This document shows positions 1 to 7,943 of a stretch of DNA of 64,000 nt, one piece after another (the first letter of the stretch is position 1; every line of letters starts with the position of its first letter). This DNA comes from Pseudoalteromonas lipolytica (GTDB lineage: Bacteria > Pseudomonadota > Gammaproteobacteria > Enterobacterales > Alteromonadaceae): assembly GCF_900116435.1 (NCBI RefSeq), contig NZ_FPAZ01000012.1:62001-126000 (forward strand), given 5' to 3'. The position numbers and the translations under genes were made by a program. Under the pieces are notes generated by a model. It saw only the letters and a list, made by a program, of their open reading frames with translations. It did not search any database and was not told the origin of the DNA.

Positions 1-344
1 AACCAGTGCAAGCTGACGAATCAGTACAAGCTGAAGAGCCAGTAAAAGCTGACGAACCAGTAAAAGCTGAAGAGCCTGTTAAAGCTGACGAAGCAGTTAA
101 AGCTGATGAACCAATGCAAGCTAAACAAGCACCTAACAATGAAAGAACAGTGTTAGTTAAGGGTTCAGCAAGCGCTGCAATGGCAAAACCTGCACCAGTT
201 GCAGACAGCGAGCCAGTACCAACACCAGGTGCTATGGCACACGATAAGCGTGAAGCTATTCCAGACAGTGGTTTACGCGCAGGTTCAATTAAACCTGCCG
301 GTAAAGCCCGTGCTGATATGGCTAAAACATTATCGGCTGACTAG
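1..344 (+). CDS. C-terminal fragment of an Ala/Glu/Lys/Pro-rich repeat protein (possible RNase E tail)
   Basis: Only the 3' end is in the window; the frame is open to the left edge, so the GTG at position 6 is an internal valine and not a start. Residues 1-42 are seven six-residue repeats of the type P-V-K-A-D/E-E, followed by a low-complexity tail rich in Ala, Pro and Met ending in TLSAD. There is no enzymatic motif. Such charged, repetitive, disordered tails occur in the C-terminal scaffold half of RNase E, and the segment ASAAMAKPAP loosely recalls the conserved patch near the RNase E C-terminus. That assignment is inference only; TolA-like or other repeat proteins remain possible. A strong terminator follows 20 bp after the stop. 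Confidence 0.6.
   Translation, partial: PVQADESVQAEEPVKADEPVKAEEPVKADEAVKADEPMQAKQAPNNERTVLVKGSASAAMAKPAPVADSEPVPTPGAMAHDKREAIPDSGLRAGSIKPAGKARADMAKTLSAD
3..128 (+). repeat. 18-bp in-frame tandem repeat, 7 copies
   Basis: Seven consecutive 18-bp units (first unit at 3-20, then every 18 bp to 128) encode P-V-K-A-[DE]-E variants. The unit is a multiple of three, so copy-number change keeps the frame. The array may continue to the left of the window. Confidence 0.9.
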
Positions 345-364
345 TCTAGCTGTTATACGAAAAA

Positions 365-395
365 AGCCGCGTTATGAAAATAACGCGGCTTTTTT
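365..395. terminator. bidirectional rho-independent terminator
   Basis: A perfect 10-bp stem (AGCCGCGTTA at 365-374 with TAACGCGGCT at 381-390) and a 6-nt loop are followed by a T run on the plus strand and preceded by an A run that becomes a T run on the minus strand. It can end both the repeat protein (plus) and the PhzF gene (minus). Confidence 0.9.
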
Positions 396-424
396 GTTTT
401 AGATTTTTGTTTTAGATATATACA

Positions 425-1291
425 CTATATTTCGATTATTTGGGTTCCGAAGCCACTGGCGTATCCACCCACTAACACCTGACTCACACCTTGTTTGTCT
501 GATCTAACGCATGCTGAGATATGTGAAGCACACCCCATAAGTCGTCCTTGTTCAAATTTGAAATGATTAATGTGTTCAGAATAAAGATGCTTAGTTAAGT
601 AACAAGCAAGCGCACCACTCGCGCTCCCTGTTGCCGATTCTTCTGGAATACCCACTAAAGGTGCAAAGTTTCGACAACTTGCAGTCAGCTTTTCATGCGC
701 ATTGTAAAGCTCAAATGCATGCACACCAATCACTTCATGTTGTTTACAAAAATCACTGAGAGCAGCGTTATTAACTTCAATTTTATCGAGATAGCCCCGT
801 GGTACAGGAACGATAATATCGGGTAAACCTGTTGTGATTACGTCTATCGGTAAAGCCGTTGATGCTAAAACCGCTTCATCAACCCCCAATAATCCAGCGA
901 CCTCATGATACGCAAAGCTGCCGAGATATTTAGGTAAGGTTTGCTCCATCGTAACTTGACCGTCATTGGCAATCGTTATTCCGAGTAGACCCGCTTTGGT
1001 TCTCTGCGTGTAATTACCCGCAGCTATCACACCTTGGTTGAATAGAGTCGAAAATACAGCAAGCGTAGCATGACCACAAAAATCGACCTCTTCTGTTGTG
1101 GTAAAAAATGACACCGAAAAATCGACCTCTTCATCGTCTGATACAAAGGCCGTTTCTGAAAAGCCCACGGCTTTCGCAATAGTCAGTTTTTCCGCATCAG
1201 AAAGTTTATCCGCATTGAATACAACACCGGCAGGGTTACCTCCGCTTCCATCTGCAGTAAACGAGTTAACTAAAAATGCTTCTACTTTCAT
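425..1291 (-). CDS. PhzF-family epimerase/isomerase
   Basis: This 288-residue protein has the PhzF/YddE fold signatures: N-terminal VEAFLVNSF, a GNPAGVV motif, the catalytic-type glutamate in GFSETAFV (about residue 46), CGHATLA at about 72-78 and ATGSASGALACYL in the second half. PhzF in phenazine pathways isomerises trans-2,3-dihydro-3-hydroxyanthranilate by proton transfer; most bacterial homologues outside phz clusters have unknown substrates and resemble diaminopimelate epimerase. No phenazine genes lie nearby, so a phenazine role is not supported. Length is normal for the family. It shares the terminator at 365-395. A decayed second copy of its 5' end lies at 2866-2964, suggesting local duplication. 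Confidence 0.9.
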   Translation of the reverse strand: MKVEAFLVNSFTADGSGGNPAGVVFNADKLSDAEKLTIAKAVGFSETAFVSDDEEVDFSVSFFTTTEEVDFCGHATLAVFSTLFNQGVIAAGNYTQRTKAGLLGITIANDGQVTMEQTLPKYLGSFAYHEVAGLLGVDEAVLASTALPIDVITTGLPDIIVPVPRGYLDKIEVNNAALSDFCKQHEVIGVHAFELYNAHEKLTASCRNFAPLVGIPEESATGSASGALACYLTKHLYSEHINHFKFEQGRLMGCASHISACVRSDKQGVSQVLVGGYASGFGTQIIEI

Positions 1292-1328
1292 TCACACAAC
1301 TCTCTTTTTAGATTTAACGAATAAAAGC

Positions 1329-1448
1329 TACAGATAGTGTCAATATAAATAGTATTGTTATAGTCAGTACCAATATAGATATCACCGATATAGAGAGTAC
1401 TGATATAGAGAGTACTGATATAGAGAGTACCGATATAGACGTTGAATA
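1329..1448. repeat. 15-bp minisatellite, about 8 units
   Basis: Degenerate tandem units of 15 bp with consensus TATAGAGAGTACTGA run from 1329 to 1448; the units at 1389-1403 and 1404-1418 are identical and the next differs by one base. The array is upstream of the PhzF gene. A 70-codon open frame over it on the minus strand consists mostly of the translated repeat (YIGTL/YISTL) and has no support as a gene. Confidence 0.85.
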
Positions 1449-1592
1449 TCCGTAGTTTTAATTTATAGCTTTGTGCCTTATTCTCAAACAGCACTATCAA
1501 ATCTTGCGCTGTGCAACTTGTCTCACCTTATCTGTTGACGAGATGGCACTTTGGATATGTGCTGCAATCATAATGACTTTATTTAAATTTGC

Positions 1593-2012
1593 CTACAAAC
1601 TAGCCCATTGTTGTTTCAGTCCTATTAGATGAACAACACCTAAAGATAAACAAATAATTGAACTCCAAATCCAAAACTCGGGAGTTCGACCTTGGGGTGA
1701 CTTTACAAACAAAAAACCGACGATGCCCCGGGCAATATAAATGAACGTAATTAATATAAGCGCTAAACGCGTTAATGGGAGTTTGAAAATAATCCCAGCA
1801 GCAGAAAACGCATACATTGACCACATTGAGAGCACGAGTGTAATGCCACTGGTTATAAGGGTTGGTTTTATACTACCTTGCTCAGATAGTAGCGCCATTT
1901 GTTCCCCCGCACCAAAAAAGCGATACCACGGTGCGCCAAAATAAATACACCCAAGATGCAAAATTGCAACGATTCCACTTAATACACCTGCAATAATAAG
2001 AAATATATTCAT
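1593..2012 (-). CDS. small four-helix membrane protein, function unknown
   Basis: I do not recognise a characterised homologue. The 139-residue product is mostly hydrophobic with about four transmembrane segments (roughly residues 3-23, 45-68, 75-97 and 115-135). Conserved-looking features include a YFGAPWYRFFGAGE segment after helix 1 and an RGIVGFLF segment in helix 3. The start at 2012 is preferred over an upstream TTG at 2042 because AAGGAG lies 11 nt upstream of it. The gene stands alone on the minus strand between the minisatellite and another small membrane protein. Function unknown. Confidence 0.7.
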   Translation of the reverse strand: MNIFLIIAGVLSGIVAILHLGCIYFGAPWYRFFGAGEQMALLSEQGSIKPTLITSGITLVLSMWSMYAFSAAGIIFKLPLTRLALILITFIYIARGIVGFLFVKSPQGRTPEFWIWSSIICLSLGVVHLIGLKQQWASL

Positions 2013-2114
2013 GCTTTTAAAATCTCCTTGTAAACAACTCAATAGTCATAACAGAAAAACAATAGCATTAAAAAGCGAATAAAAATTTTAAATATTTTCG
2101 TGCTTATTTAACTT

Positions 2115-2435
2115 CTATTCGCCTAAATATTGCACAAGCCCTGCAAGTAAAAATGCCAACCACAGTAATGAGACTATTGCAGAAAATAACAAAGATGGTT
2201 TAACTGGCTTCCGTCTACATAAAGTCTTAATAGTGCTTAGAACACTTATAATGCCTATAAACGGAAAGCACAAAACTGTTAGTACTACCCTCAAGCTTGG
2301 CTCTGCGAAAAATAAAGAGAAAAAACTAGAACCTTTATCTTCGAACTGTTCAAGTTTTAATGTTATATAGTAAATATAAATGGGCAAACTAAAAATAATA
2401 AATATTAGAGCAAGAGAAAAATAAAGTTGATACAT
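2115..2435 (-). CDS. small membrane protein, function unknown
   Basis: This is a 106-residue protein with three predicted membrane segments (about residues 4-25, 45-68 and 80-103) separated by short charged stretches such as LKLEQFEDKG and CRRKPVKPS. The start ATG has AAGGATG about 8 nt upstream. No domain is recognised. It lies about 100 bp upstream of the preceding small membrane gene on the same strand, so co-transcription is possible. The genuine-gene call rests on length, hydrophobic periodicity and the ribosome binding site only. Confidence 0.55.
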   Translation of the reverse strand: MYQLYFSLALIFIIFSLPIYIYYITLKLEQFEDKGSSFFSLFFAEPSLRVVLTVLCFPFIGIISVLSTIKTLCRRKPVKPSLLFSAIVSLLWLAFLLAGLVQYLGE

Positions 2436-2865
2436 AGGCTAGACATCCTTTTCTAACTAAAACTAAATAATGGAATAATCAATTTGAGAAAAAAAGGGAT
2501 AAAACCTTCTCATATTACCCACGGAATACTTTTGAAATGGATTAATTCTTAACTTAATATCACCTTCATCGAATAATCCTGTAGAATTAGCGACATGATA
2601 GATTTATTCAATAATACATTCTTCATGATGGGATTTCAGGATACTTTAAGAGCAGCCCATTATAAAGTGTGGCATTAGTTCTCCTAACTAACATTTTCAT
2701 TTTAACAACTTGCTAAAAAATGGGTTAAATGTGCTCAAAATAAAGAGCTGTATTAAAAGAAATTTATAGCTCAGAACCTTTTCTTAGAATACGTCGTAAT
2801 CTTCTCTGTAGATTAGCGGTTATTTTGTCTCTGTTACAGATAAATATTAATAATTAGGCAATTAT
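2436..2865. other. gene-free A+T-rich stretch
   Basis: I see no convincing coding frame, RNA gene or strong hairpin here. Together with the phzF remnant that follows it looks like decayed DNA between two small membrane genes. Confidence 0.5.
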
Positions 2866-2964
2866 ATTTTTCAGCATCAGATAGCTTATCCGCATTTAAT
2901 ACAACGCCTGCAAGGTTCGCGACTGTGCCACCTGCAAATTTGCTACAAATGCAGATACCATCAT
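2866..2964 (-). pseudogene. decayed 5' fragment of a second phzF-like gene
   Basis: Read on the minus strand from ATG at 2962-2964, the fragment gives MVSAFVAN, then a frameshift, then AGGTVANLAGVVLNADKLSD-AEK. This matches residues 1-35 of the intact PhzF gene (VEAFLVN..., GNPAGVVFNADKLSDAEK). After this Lys the similarity stops and stop codons follow. The DNA match to 1191-1291 is also evident directly. A small deletion/frameshift and loss of about 85% of the gene make it non-functional. Confidence 0.85.
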
Positions 2965-2992
2965 TACACGCTTCTTTTATATAAATTAAATA

Positions 2993-3277
2993 CTAAGGCC
3001 ATTGCACTTGCTCCATAACGTAACGATATGACGCCAATGCTTTATAGATCGATATTAATATTGGCTGTTTTTTATAAACTACGTGAAATATCAATACAGG
3101 TAATTGCCAAATAACAACAATGCTAATCTGTATCACTAAAGCGATAAACACAAACTCTGTATTACCTAAGAAAAACAACAGCAACAGACTGCTATTAAAT
3201 AGCAAAAACACCCACACACTGCGCAGTGCAGCCTTTTTCAGGGTTTGTAATTGCTGCTGATTCAAATCTGACACCAT
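2993..3277 (-). CDS. small two-helix membrane protein, function unknown
   Basis: This 94-residue product begins with a short polar segment (SDLNQQQLQTLKKAALR), followed by two hydrophobic segments at about residues 21-40 and 45-66, and a basic/aromatic tail. The start is ATG 3277; an upstream TTG is also in frame. It starts 13 bp downstream of the cupin gene on the same strand, so the two are probably co-transcribed. No domain is recognised. Confidence 0.6.
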   Translation of the reverse strand: MVSDLNQQQLQTLKKAALRSVWVFLLFNSSLLLLFFLGNTEFVFIALVIQISIVVIWQLPVLIFHVVYKKQPILISIYKALASYRYVMEQVQWP

Positions 3278-3289
3278 CAAAGTTGTTTG

Positions 3290-3655
3290 TTACACCCAAA
3301 CATCATTCGCTGCGGTCAGTTCACCACCAGCCTCACCGGTATTTACCACGCCTTTCGGCTCAACAAGCATAATTTTACATTCAGTCTTCGCATGGGGTTT
3401 ATGTTCAACCCCCTTAGGGATTACAAACATTTCACCTGACTCTAAATTTACAATGCCATCTCTAAATTCGATTTCTAGCTCACCTTCAATAACAATAAAC
3501 ACTTCATCAGTGTCAGGGTGATCGTGCCAAACAAATTCACCTTCAACTTTAGCGAGTTTAAATTGATAGTCGTTCATTTCTGCAATTACTCGCGGTGACC
3601 AATGTTCAGTAAATTTAGAAAACTTCTCTTTAAAATTAATTGCTTTGTAAGTCAT
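3290..3655 (-). CDS. cupin-domain protein (mannose-6-phosphate isomerase-like)
   Basis: This 121-residue single-domain cupin has motif 1 as [20 protein letters not shown] (His pair and Glu in metal-ligand positions, about residues 43-62) and motif 2 as [14 protein letters not shown] with the fourth ligand His. Stand-alone cupins of this type bind a divalent metal, but their substrates are usually unknown. The ribosome binding site is AGGGA upstream of ATG 3655. Probably an operon with the small membrane protein downstream. The fold is well supported; the reaction is not known. Confidence 0.88.
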   Translation of the reverse strand: MTYKAINFKEKFSKFTEHWSPRVIAEMNDYQFKLAKVEGEFVWHDHPDTDEVFIVIEGELEIEFRDGIVNLESGEMFVIPKGVEHKPHAKTECKIMLVEPKGVVNTGEAGGELTAANDVWV

Positions 3656-3808
3656 AAAATCCCTATATAAATTTAATTTGAGGGTCGAGTAAACCTAAAG
3701 ACACATCTCATTTATCTCTATTATCTTCGCTTTCAGTGACAATTAAACTCTGGATATGCGCTTTATGTCGTCTTGAGGTTTTGCATATAACGCCCCACAA
3801 AGAAGAGA

Positions 3809-4312
3809 CTATACTATTACTCTTCTTAATGGCTCTAATTGATGCAGATAGCGAGTGAATGTGTCCTTAGGTCTCTCTAAATTATTTGCCGCAAGTACCC
3901 TAGATGCCATACCTCTGTGATTACTGCCATGAGTTAACAAATGGATTAGAATCTCTGTCACTGACATCTGCCCTGTATCACCATCAACAAATTTAAATGA
4001 AACAACCCGCTCTAGTTCTTCTTGCTGTACTGTTTTAGAATACTGAACTAACCATGAGTCATTTTCATTTACTCTCTCGCGCAACTCTAAAAATGTTGGT
4101 GTTTCAACGGTATTATCATCACTGTATTTTTCAGGTTCTCTCAAAATTCGGCTAATAAACAGGCTATCGACGACAGTTGTGTGATTTAAAATTCTGACGA
4201 AAAAGGTAGCATCACTTTCTGGAAGCCCTGAAAACTGCTGTTCTCCTAAATCAAGCAATTGAGTATTTGCCCACTTTTTGTAGTGAAACGCCTTAGAAAA
4301 GTCCCTATTCAT
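3809..4312 (-). CDS. DinB-family protein
   Basis: This 167-residue four-helix-bundle protein has the DinB/YfiT arrangement of metal-binding histidines: one in ILNHTTVVDSLF (about residue 43) and two in the late HLLTHGSNHRG motif (about 129-133). Family members are induced by DNA damage in Bacillus or act as bacillithiol/mycothiol-dependent transferases; in Gammaproteobacteria the role is largely unknown. It opens with the usual FHYKKWANTQLLD helix. An AAGAAGAG/CTCTTCTT hairpin overlaps the stop region (3800-3827) and might help termination, but it lacks a U-run. Confidence 0.88.
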   Translation of the reverse strand: MNRDFSKAFHYKKWANTQLLDLGEQQFSGLPESDATFFVRILNHTTVVDSLFISRILREPEKYSDDNTVETPTFLELRERVNENDSWLVQYSKTVQQEELERVVSFKFVDGDTGQMSVTEILIHLLTHGSNHRGMASRVLAANNLERPKDTFTRYLHQLEPLRRVIV

Positions 4313-4410
4313 CCTTACGTATACGCCAGCTTTTTACCAATCTTGACCGATAATACCCTAAACGATTAATACCTAATAATAAACTGTCTTACTGCAAGCC
4401 TTAATTATTA

Positions 4411-4440
4411 AATAATAAAAAGCCCAGCAGTAACTGGGCC
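4411..4440 (-). terminator. rho-independent terminator of yejK
   Basis: On the minus strand the stem GCCCAG/CTGGGC (4434-4439 with 4422-4427) is followed by TTTTTATTATT (4411-4421). It lies about 65 bp downstream of the yejK stop. Confidence 0.8.
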
Positions 4441-4502
4441 AAAAGTCTGTCAATTTTGTCGAGGTTTACCCAACTGTCTAATGCCTTAACGCATGACTTT
4501 AT

Positions 4503-5519
4503 TTAATCTTCTTCTTGCTCCATAAAGCGTTGCAGTTGGTCTTTTAGGTTAGGTGGAATACCTTTAATCACAAGTGTGTCTGTTGCTTCATTATATGTAA
4601 CGCGCTCGCCTAGGTGTTTGCGCTCAAAGCTCACACTTACGCCACCACCCATACCAGAGAACTTAACCATGCTCGTTACCGTCTTTTTATCAACAGGGAA
4701 CGAGTCTTCCAAATCATAGTTTTGTTCTTGGCAAAAGCTGTCAAATGGGCTGTCATCACTTTTAGATAATGTCGCCGATAATTCTTTAACGTTGGCATCT
4801 TCACCTGTGGTCACACAGTCATTACAGTAATCAAAAACTTGTTTACGAAGCTCATCTTTTTCTGATTTATCAAACTGTTGCTCTGATAAGTAGTCTTCAA
4901 CGGCGTTAAGCATTACTTGGCTTTGTTGTTTAGGGTCAATGCCCTCTTCACAACCTAAAAAGTCTAAAAAGAAATCCGCAACCTTACGACCCGCACGCCC
5001 TTTAATAAAAGAAATATAGCGATTATCTTCCGCTTGCGTGTCCCAGGCTGTCAAATCGACACGCGCAGCTAATTGCATGCGTGAGATATCTAAGTGACGC
5101 GATGACGCTAAATCAAGTTCCGAAGTAATTGAATAATGTTCTTTAATATTGATCAGCGCAATTAACACATAATCACTTGCAACATATTGATAATGGCAAA
5201 AAACTAAATAACCAGTTTCGTTAAACGCATACTTATTTAGCTCTTCTTTTAATACATTTGTGGCCTGCTCAGTCATGTGCCAAAAGCCCAGCTCATTGTT
5301 TCGATAGCTCTGCATTGCAGATGCTACAACACTGTTTTTCTCGCCACTGAATGCACAATACCCTTTACCCGGTTTACCATTGTAAGCATGGTGAAGCTGT
5401 TCTATGAATACAGCGACTTTGTCGTTAACAACCATTTCATCATTGCGTAAATGAATTTCAGTATCGTCGTCTTTTTTGTCTACATAATGAACGACTAATT
5501 TTTTAACATCTATTGTCAT
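4503..5519 (-). CDS. yejK: nucleoid-associated protein YejK/NdpA
   Basis: This 338-residue protein matches the NdpA family in length (E. coli YejK is about 335). Typical features include N-terminal KKLVVHYVDKK, a central cysteine-containing FLDFLGCEEG segment, an acidic region around 200-260 and a C-terminal basic patch with SFERKHLGERV, EATDTLVIKGIPPNLKDQL. NdpA proteins associate with the nucleoid and bind double-stranded DNA; they have also been linked to topoisomerase modulation. The gene diverges from yejL, with starts 63 bp apart, the same arrangement as in E. coli and relatives. A terminator follows at 4411-4440. Confidence 0.95.
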   Translation of the reverse strand: MTIDVKKLVVHYVDKKDDDTEIHLRNDEMVVNDKVAVFIEQLHHAYNGKPGKGYCAFSGEKNSVVASAMQSYRNNELGFWHMTEQATNVLKEELNKYAFNETGYLVFCHYQYVASDYVLIALINIKEHYSITSELDLASSRHLDISRMQLAARVDLTAWDTQAEDNRYISFIKGRAGRKVADFFLDFLGCEEGIDPKQQSQVMLNAVEDYLSEQQFDKSEKDELRKQVFDYCNDCVTTGEDANVKELSATLSKSDDSPFDSFCQEQNYDLEDSFPVDKKTVTSMVKFSGMGGGVSVSFERKHLGERVTYNEATDTLVIKGIPPNLKDQLQRFMEQEED

Positions 5520-5582
5520 CTTTGTTTTTCACGCCTCTGGTGTTAAAATACGGGAATATAACTCTTTTTATCGAACCAACTG

Positions 5583-5795
5583 ATGCCTATCATATCAAAA
5601 TATTCTAATGAGCAAGTAGAACAAATCGTTGATCAGCTGATTGATGTACTTACAGAGCATAAAGCGCCTGTAGATTTAAGCCTTATGTGTTTAGGAAATT
5701 CTATCACGCATATTTTAAAAGAGCATGTACCTTCAGAGAAAAGACAAGCGGTTGCCGACAACTTTGCCAAAGCATTAGCGCAGTCGGTTAAATAA
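5583..5795 (+). CDS. yejL: YejL-family (DUF1414) protein
   Basis: This 70-residue protein has the YejL pattern: SNEQVEQIVDQLIDVLTEHKAPVDLSL followed by LGN and a helical tail KRQAVADNFAKALAQS. Its function is unknown, but the gene is almost always beside yejK and yejM. Here it is divergent from yejK and ends 5 bp before the yejM-like gene, so yejL and yejM are co-transcribed. Confidence 0.95.
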   Translation: MPIISKYSNEQVEQIVDQLIDVLTEHKAPVDLSLMCLGNSITHILKEHVPSEKRQAVADNFAKALAQSVK

Positions 5796-5800
5796 GATTT

Positions 5801-7294
5801 ATGAATTTATCGCAACAAAGTCAATTTTCATCAAAAGTAAGTCAGCTTCTTAGTTGGGGCCATTGGTTCACCTTCGCAAATATAGGTTTACTGCTGTTTA
5901 TCAGCTTAAGTTATTTATTTGCCGACAGTGCCCCCACTACTTTTGTGGGTTACCTGTACATGTTTGTAACTTGGTTAAGCCACACAAGCTTTATTACGTT
6001 TATTGCCTTTGTTCTGACGATATTTCCGCTGAGTTTGGTGTTTCCTTACCCTCGACATATTCGGGGGATGGCCGCGGTAATTGCGACCTTTGGTGCATCA
6101 CTGCTGACACTTGATGCCTACGTTTATTTCAACCTAGGCTATCATTTGAATTCATCAGCTTTACCTGAGATTGTGTCGTTATTATGGCATCGTCTTACAG
6201 ACTCCCCTGCACTCACGACTATTTTTGCGGGCGGTATCGTACTACTCATTTTAGCTTTCCAGTTATTAGTCAGTAATTACACTTGGCATCATCTGGCACG
6301 CTTAAAACAGTATAAATTCGCACGTTATGCTACGAGCACAATCTTAGTGTGTTTTGCTCTAAGTCACAGTATTCATATTTGGGCCGATGCTAATTTAAAA
6401 TTTGATATTACTAAGCAAGATAATGTACTGCCATTATCGTACCCAACAACTGCAAAAAGCCTGCTGGCTAAAAACGATTTACTTGACCTTGACAGCTATA
6501 AAGAAGCTCATGATGTTAGGCTAGATCCGCACAATATTGATTATTTAGCACCGACGCCTCCAGCACAATGTGTTGATGAAACTACAGCAAAAATCGATAT
6601 TTTAGTATTTTCAAACAACGACGCCCTTGAAAGCTTTGTAAATACTCAACCAAATTTACGTAAAACTGATTTATTCTTACAACCTATTGAAGTTGAAGAT
6701 ACGTTATTTAGCCTTGTTTATGGCTTACCGGCTTTTTACAAATCACCTATATTTGAAAAACAGCAGTCGCCTGTTTGGTTAAGCGAATCTCGCTCACTAC
6801 AGGTAGAGGGCTTCGAACAATTTGAATTTATCAATTCAACCAATGAAGACTCATCAATAAGACTTGTCAGCGCAGATGAAACAACCACAGTGCGTAATAA
6901 TGCACACGCTGTTTTCGCATTTAGCCTTGCTCAGCATAGCAACGGCATTGTGACTACGTCTCGCCTGTACAGCTCAGATAAAAAAGTTGTGCAAACAGAC
7001 GGGCTTATTCAACCAAGTGACATAATAGCCACCAGTGTTGGGCATTATTTAAATTGCCAAACGCTCGCGAAACAAAGCATGCTAGGCAGTAATTTATATA
7101 AACGCCATGATGATACCGGCGTAAACTACTCTCAAAATGTGTTTATTGCATTTAAGAAAGATAGAATTACTTTAATTGACTCGGATGGTAATTTTAAAAA
7201 CATCTCTGCAGCTCAGGGCTTTGCAATAGAGCAGCGACTTGATGTACCCTTTTTAGTGCAAAGCATTAAAAAACTAAAACGCTATACACCTTAG
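5801..7294 (+). CDS. yejM: YejM/PbgA-like inner-membrane protein with reduced periplasmic domain
   Basis: The N-terminal half is a DUF3413 membrane domain with five predicted helices (about residues 22-41, 50-80, 88-108, 135-158 and 175-193) and ends with HIWADANLKFDITKQ and LPLSYPTTAKSLLAKN, closely like E. coli YejM (PbgA/LapC). E. coli YejM is about 586 residues with a sulfatase-like periplasmic domain, and regulates LPS synthesis by sensing LPS and restraining LapB/FtsH control of LpxC. Here the protein is 497 residues, and after residue 255 I see no sulfatase metal-site or substrate motif; only a loose alpha/beta-like sequence remains. It may keep the membrane/linker role while the globular domain has diverged. 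Operon with yejL. Confidence 0.85.
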   Translation: MNLSQQSQFSSKVSQLLSWGHWFTFANIGLLLFISLSYLFADSAPTTFVGYLYMFVTWLSHTSFITFIAFVLTIFPLSLVFPYPRHIRGMAAVIATFGASLLTLDAYVYFNLGYHLNSSALPEIVSLLWHRLTDSPALTTIFAGGIVLLILAFQLLVSNYTWHHLARLKQYKFARYATSTILVCFALSHSIHIWADANLKFDITKQDNVLPLSYPTTAKSLLAKNDLLDLDSYKEAHDVRLDPHNIDYLAPTPPAQCVDETTAKIDILVFSNNDALESFVNTQPNLRKTDLFLQPIEVEDTLFSLVYGLPAFYKSPIFEKQQSPVWLSESRSLQVEGFEQFEFINSTNEDSSIRLVSADETTTVRNNAHAVFAFSLAQHSNGIVTTSRLYSSDKKVVQTDGLIQPSDIIATSVGHYLNCQTLAKQSMLGSNLYKRHDDTGVNYSQNVFIAFKKDRITLIDSDGNFKNISAAQGFAIEQRLDVPFLVQSIKKLKRYTP

Positions 7295-7369
7295 CCCTTT
7301 TGATTATTTGCTATACGAGCTGGCTTTATTATATTTAATAACACGTATTAAAGTAAGGACACGGATGTC

Positions 7370-7843
7370 ATGAAAGCCACAATCACCGCGTTATTTTCCT
7401 CTCTTTTCATTACCTTTTCTCCCGCACTTACAGCGGCGGAATACTATAAATGCGTAACTGACAAAGGCACCGTATTTAGCCAATTTCCTTGTGGGAATCG
7501 CGCAACTAAACACCGCATTACAGTAACTGATCCTGATATACAAGCACCTGATAATTATGTTAAACAACTTAATGAACTGGAAAGAGAACAAATAATAAAG
7601 CGATTAGAAGCCGAAATTCGTAGTCAAAAACATCGTTTAGACATTTTAAGTCGCGAACGTGATAGAGCGCAGTACCAACAAGAGCAACGGCTTAACCGCA
7701 TTTTGTCTGATTCACAAAGCAAGCAAATCAGCAAAGACATACAAAAGCAGCTAAACAGTATCAATAAGCAATACCAACGAGACGTAAAAAAGGCTAATAA
7801 AAAGCTGGCTGACTTAGAAAAAAAATTAGCACGCTATAATTAA
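7370..7843 (+). CDS. DUF4124-domain exported coiled-coil protein
   Basis: This 157-residue protein has a signal peptide (basic MKATIT, hydrophobic core, likely cleavage after TAA at about residue 23). It is followed by the short DUF4124 module EYYKCVTDKGTVFSQFPCG with two cysteines that probably form a disulfide. Residues 60-157 are charged and helical, rich in Gln, Lys and Arg, consistent with a coiled coil. DUF4124 proteins are envelope proteins of unknown function. The gene starts 76 bp after the yejM-like gene, so it may have its own promoter. Confidence 0.85.
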   Translation: MKATITALFSSLFITFSPALTAAEYYKCVTDKGTVFSQFPCGNRATKHRITVTDPDIQAPDNYVKQLNELEREQIIKRLEAEIRSQKHRLDILSRERDRAQYQQEQRLNRILSDSQSKQISKDIQKQLNSINKQYQRDVKKANKKLADLEKKLARYN

Positions 7844-7943
7844 TTAACTTTACTATTGGGTTTCACTAATAAATAACATATTCTTAACACGGATAGAGTT
7901 AATGCTCTAAACACGACATTTCAGCCGTTTCGAAGGAGTTTGT

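Noticed and set aside
425..1291. Phenazine biosynthesis role for the PhzF-family gene
   Set aside because: No other phz genes are present; family membership alone does not imply phenazine synthesis.
1288..1500. 70-codon open frame over the 15-bp minisatellite
   Set aside because: It is mostly the translated repeat, has no ribosome binding site and overlaps the PhzF start.
3800..3827. AAGAAGAG/CTCTTCTT hairpin as the DinB gene terminator
   Set aside because: It overlaps the coding end and lacks a U-run; too weak to list as a terminator.
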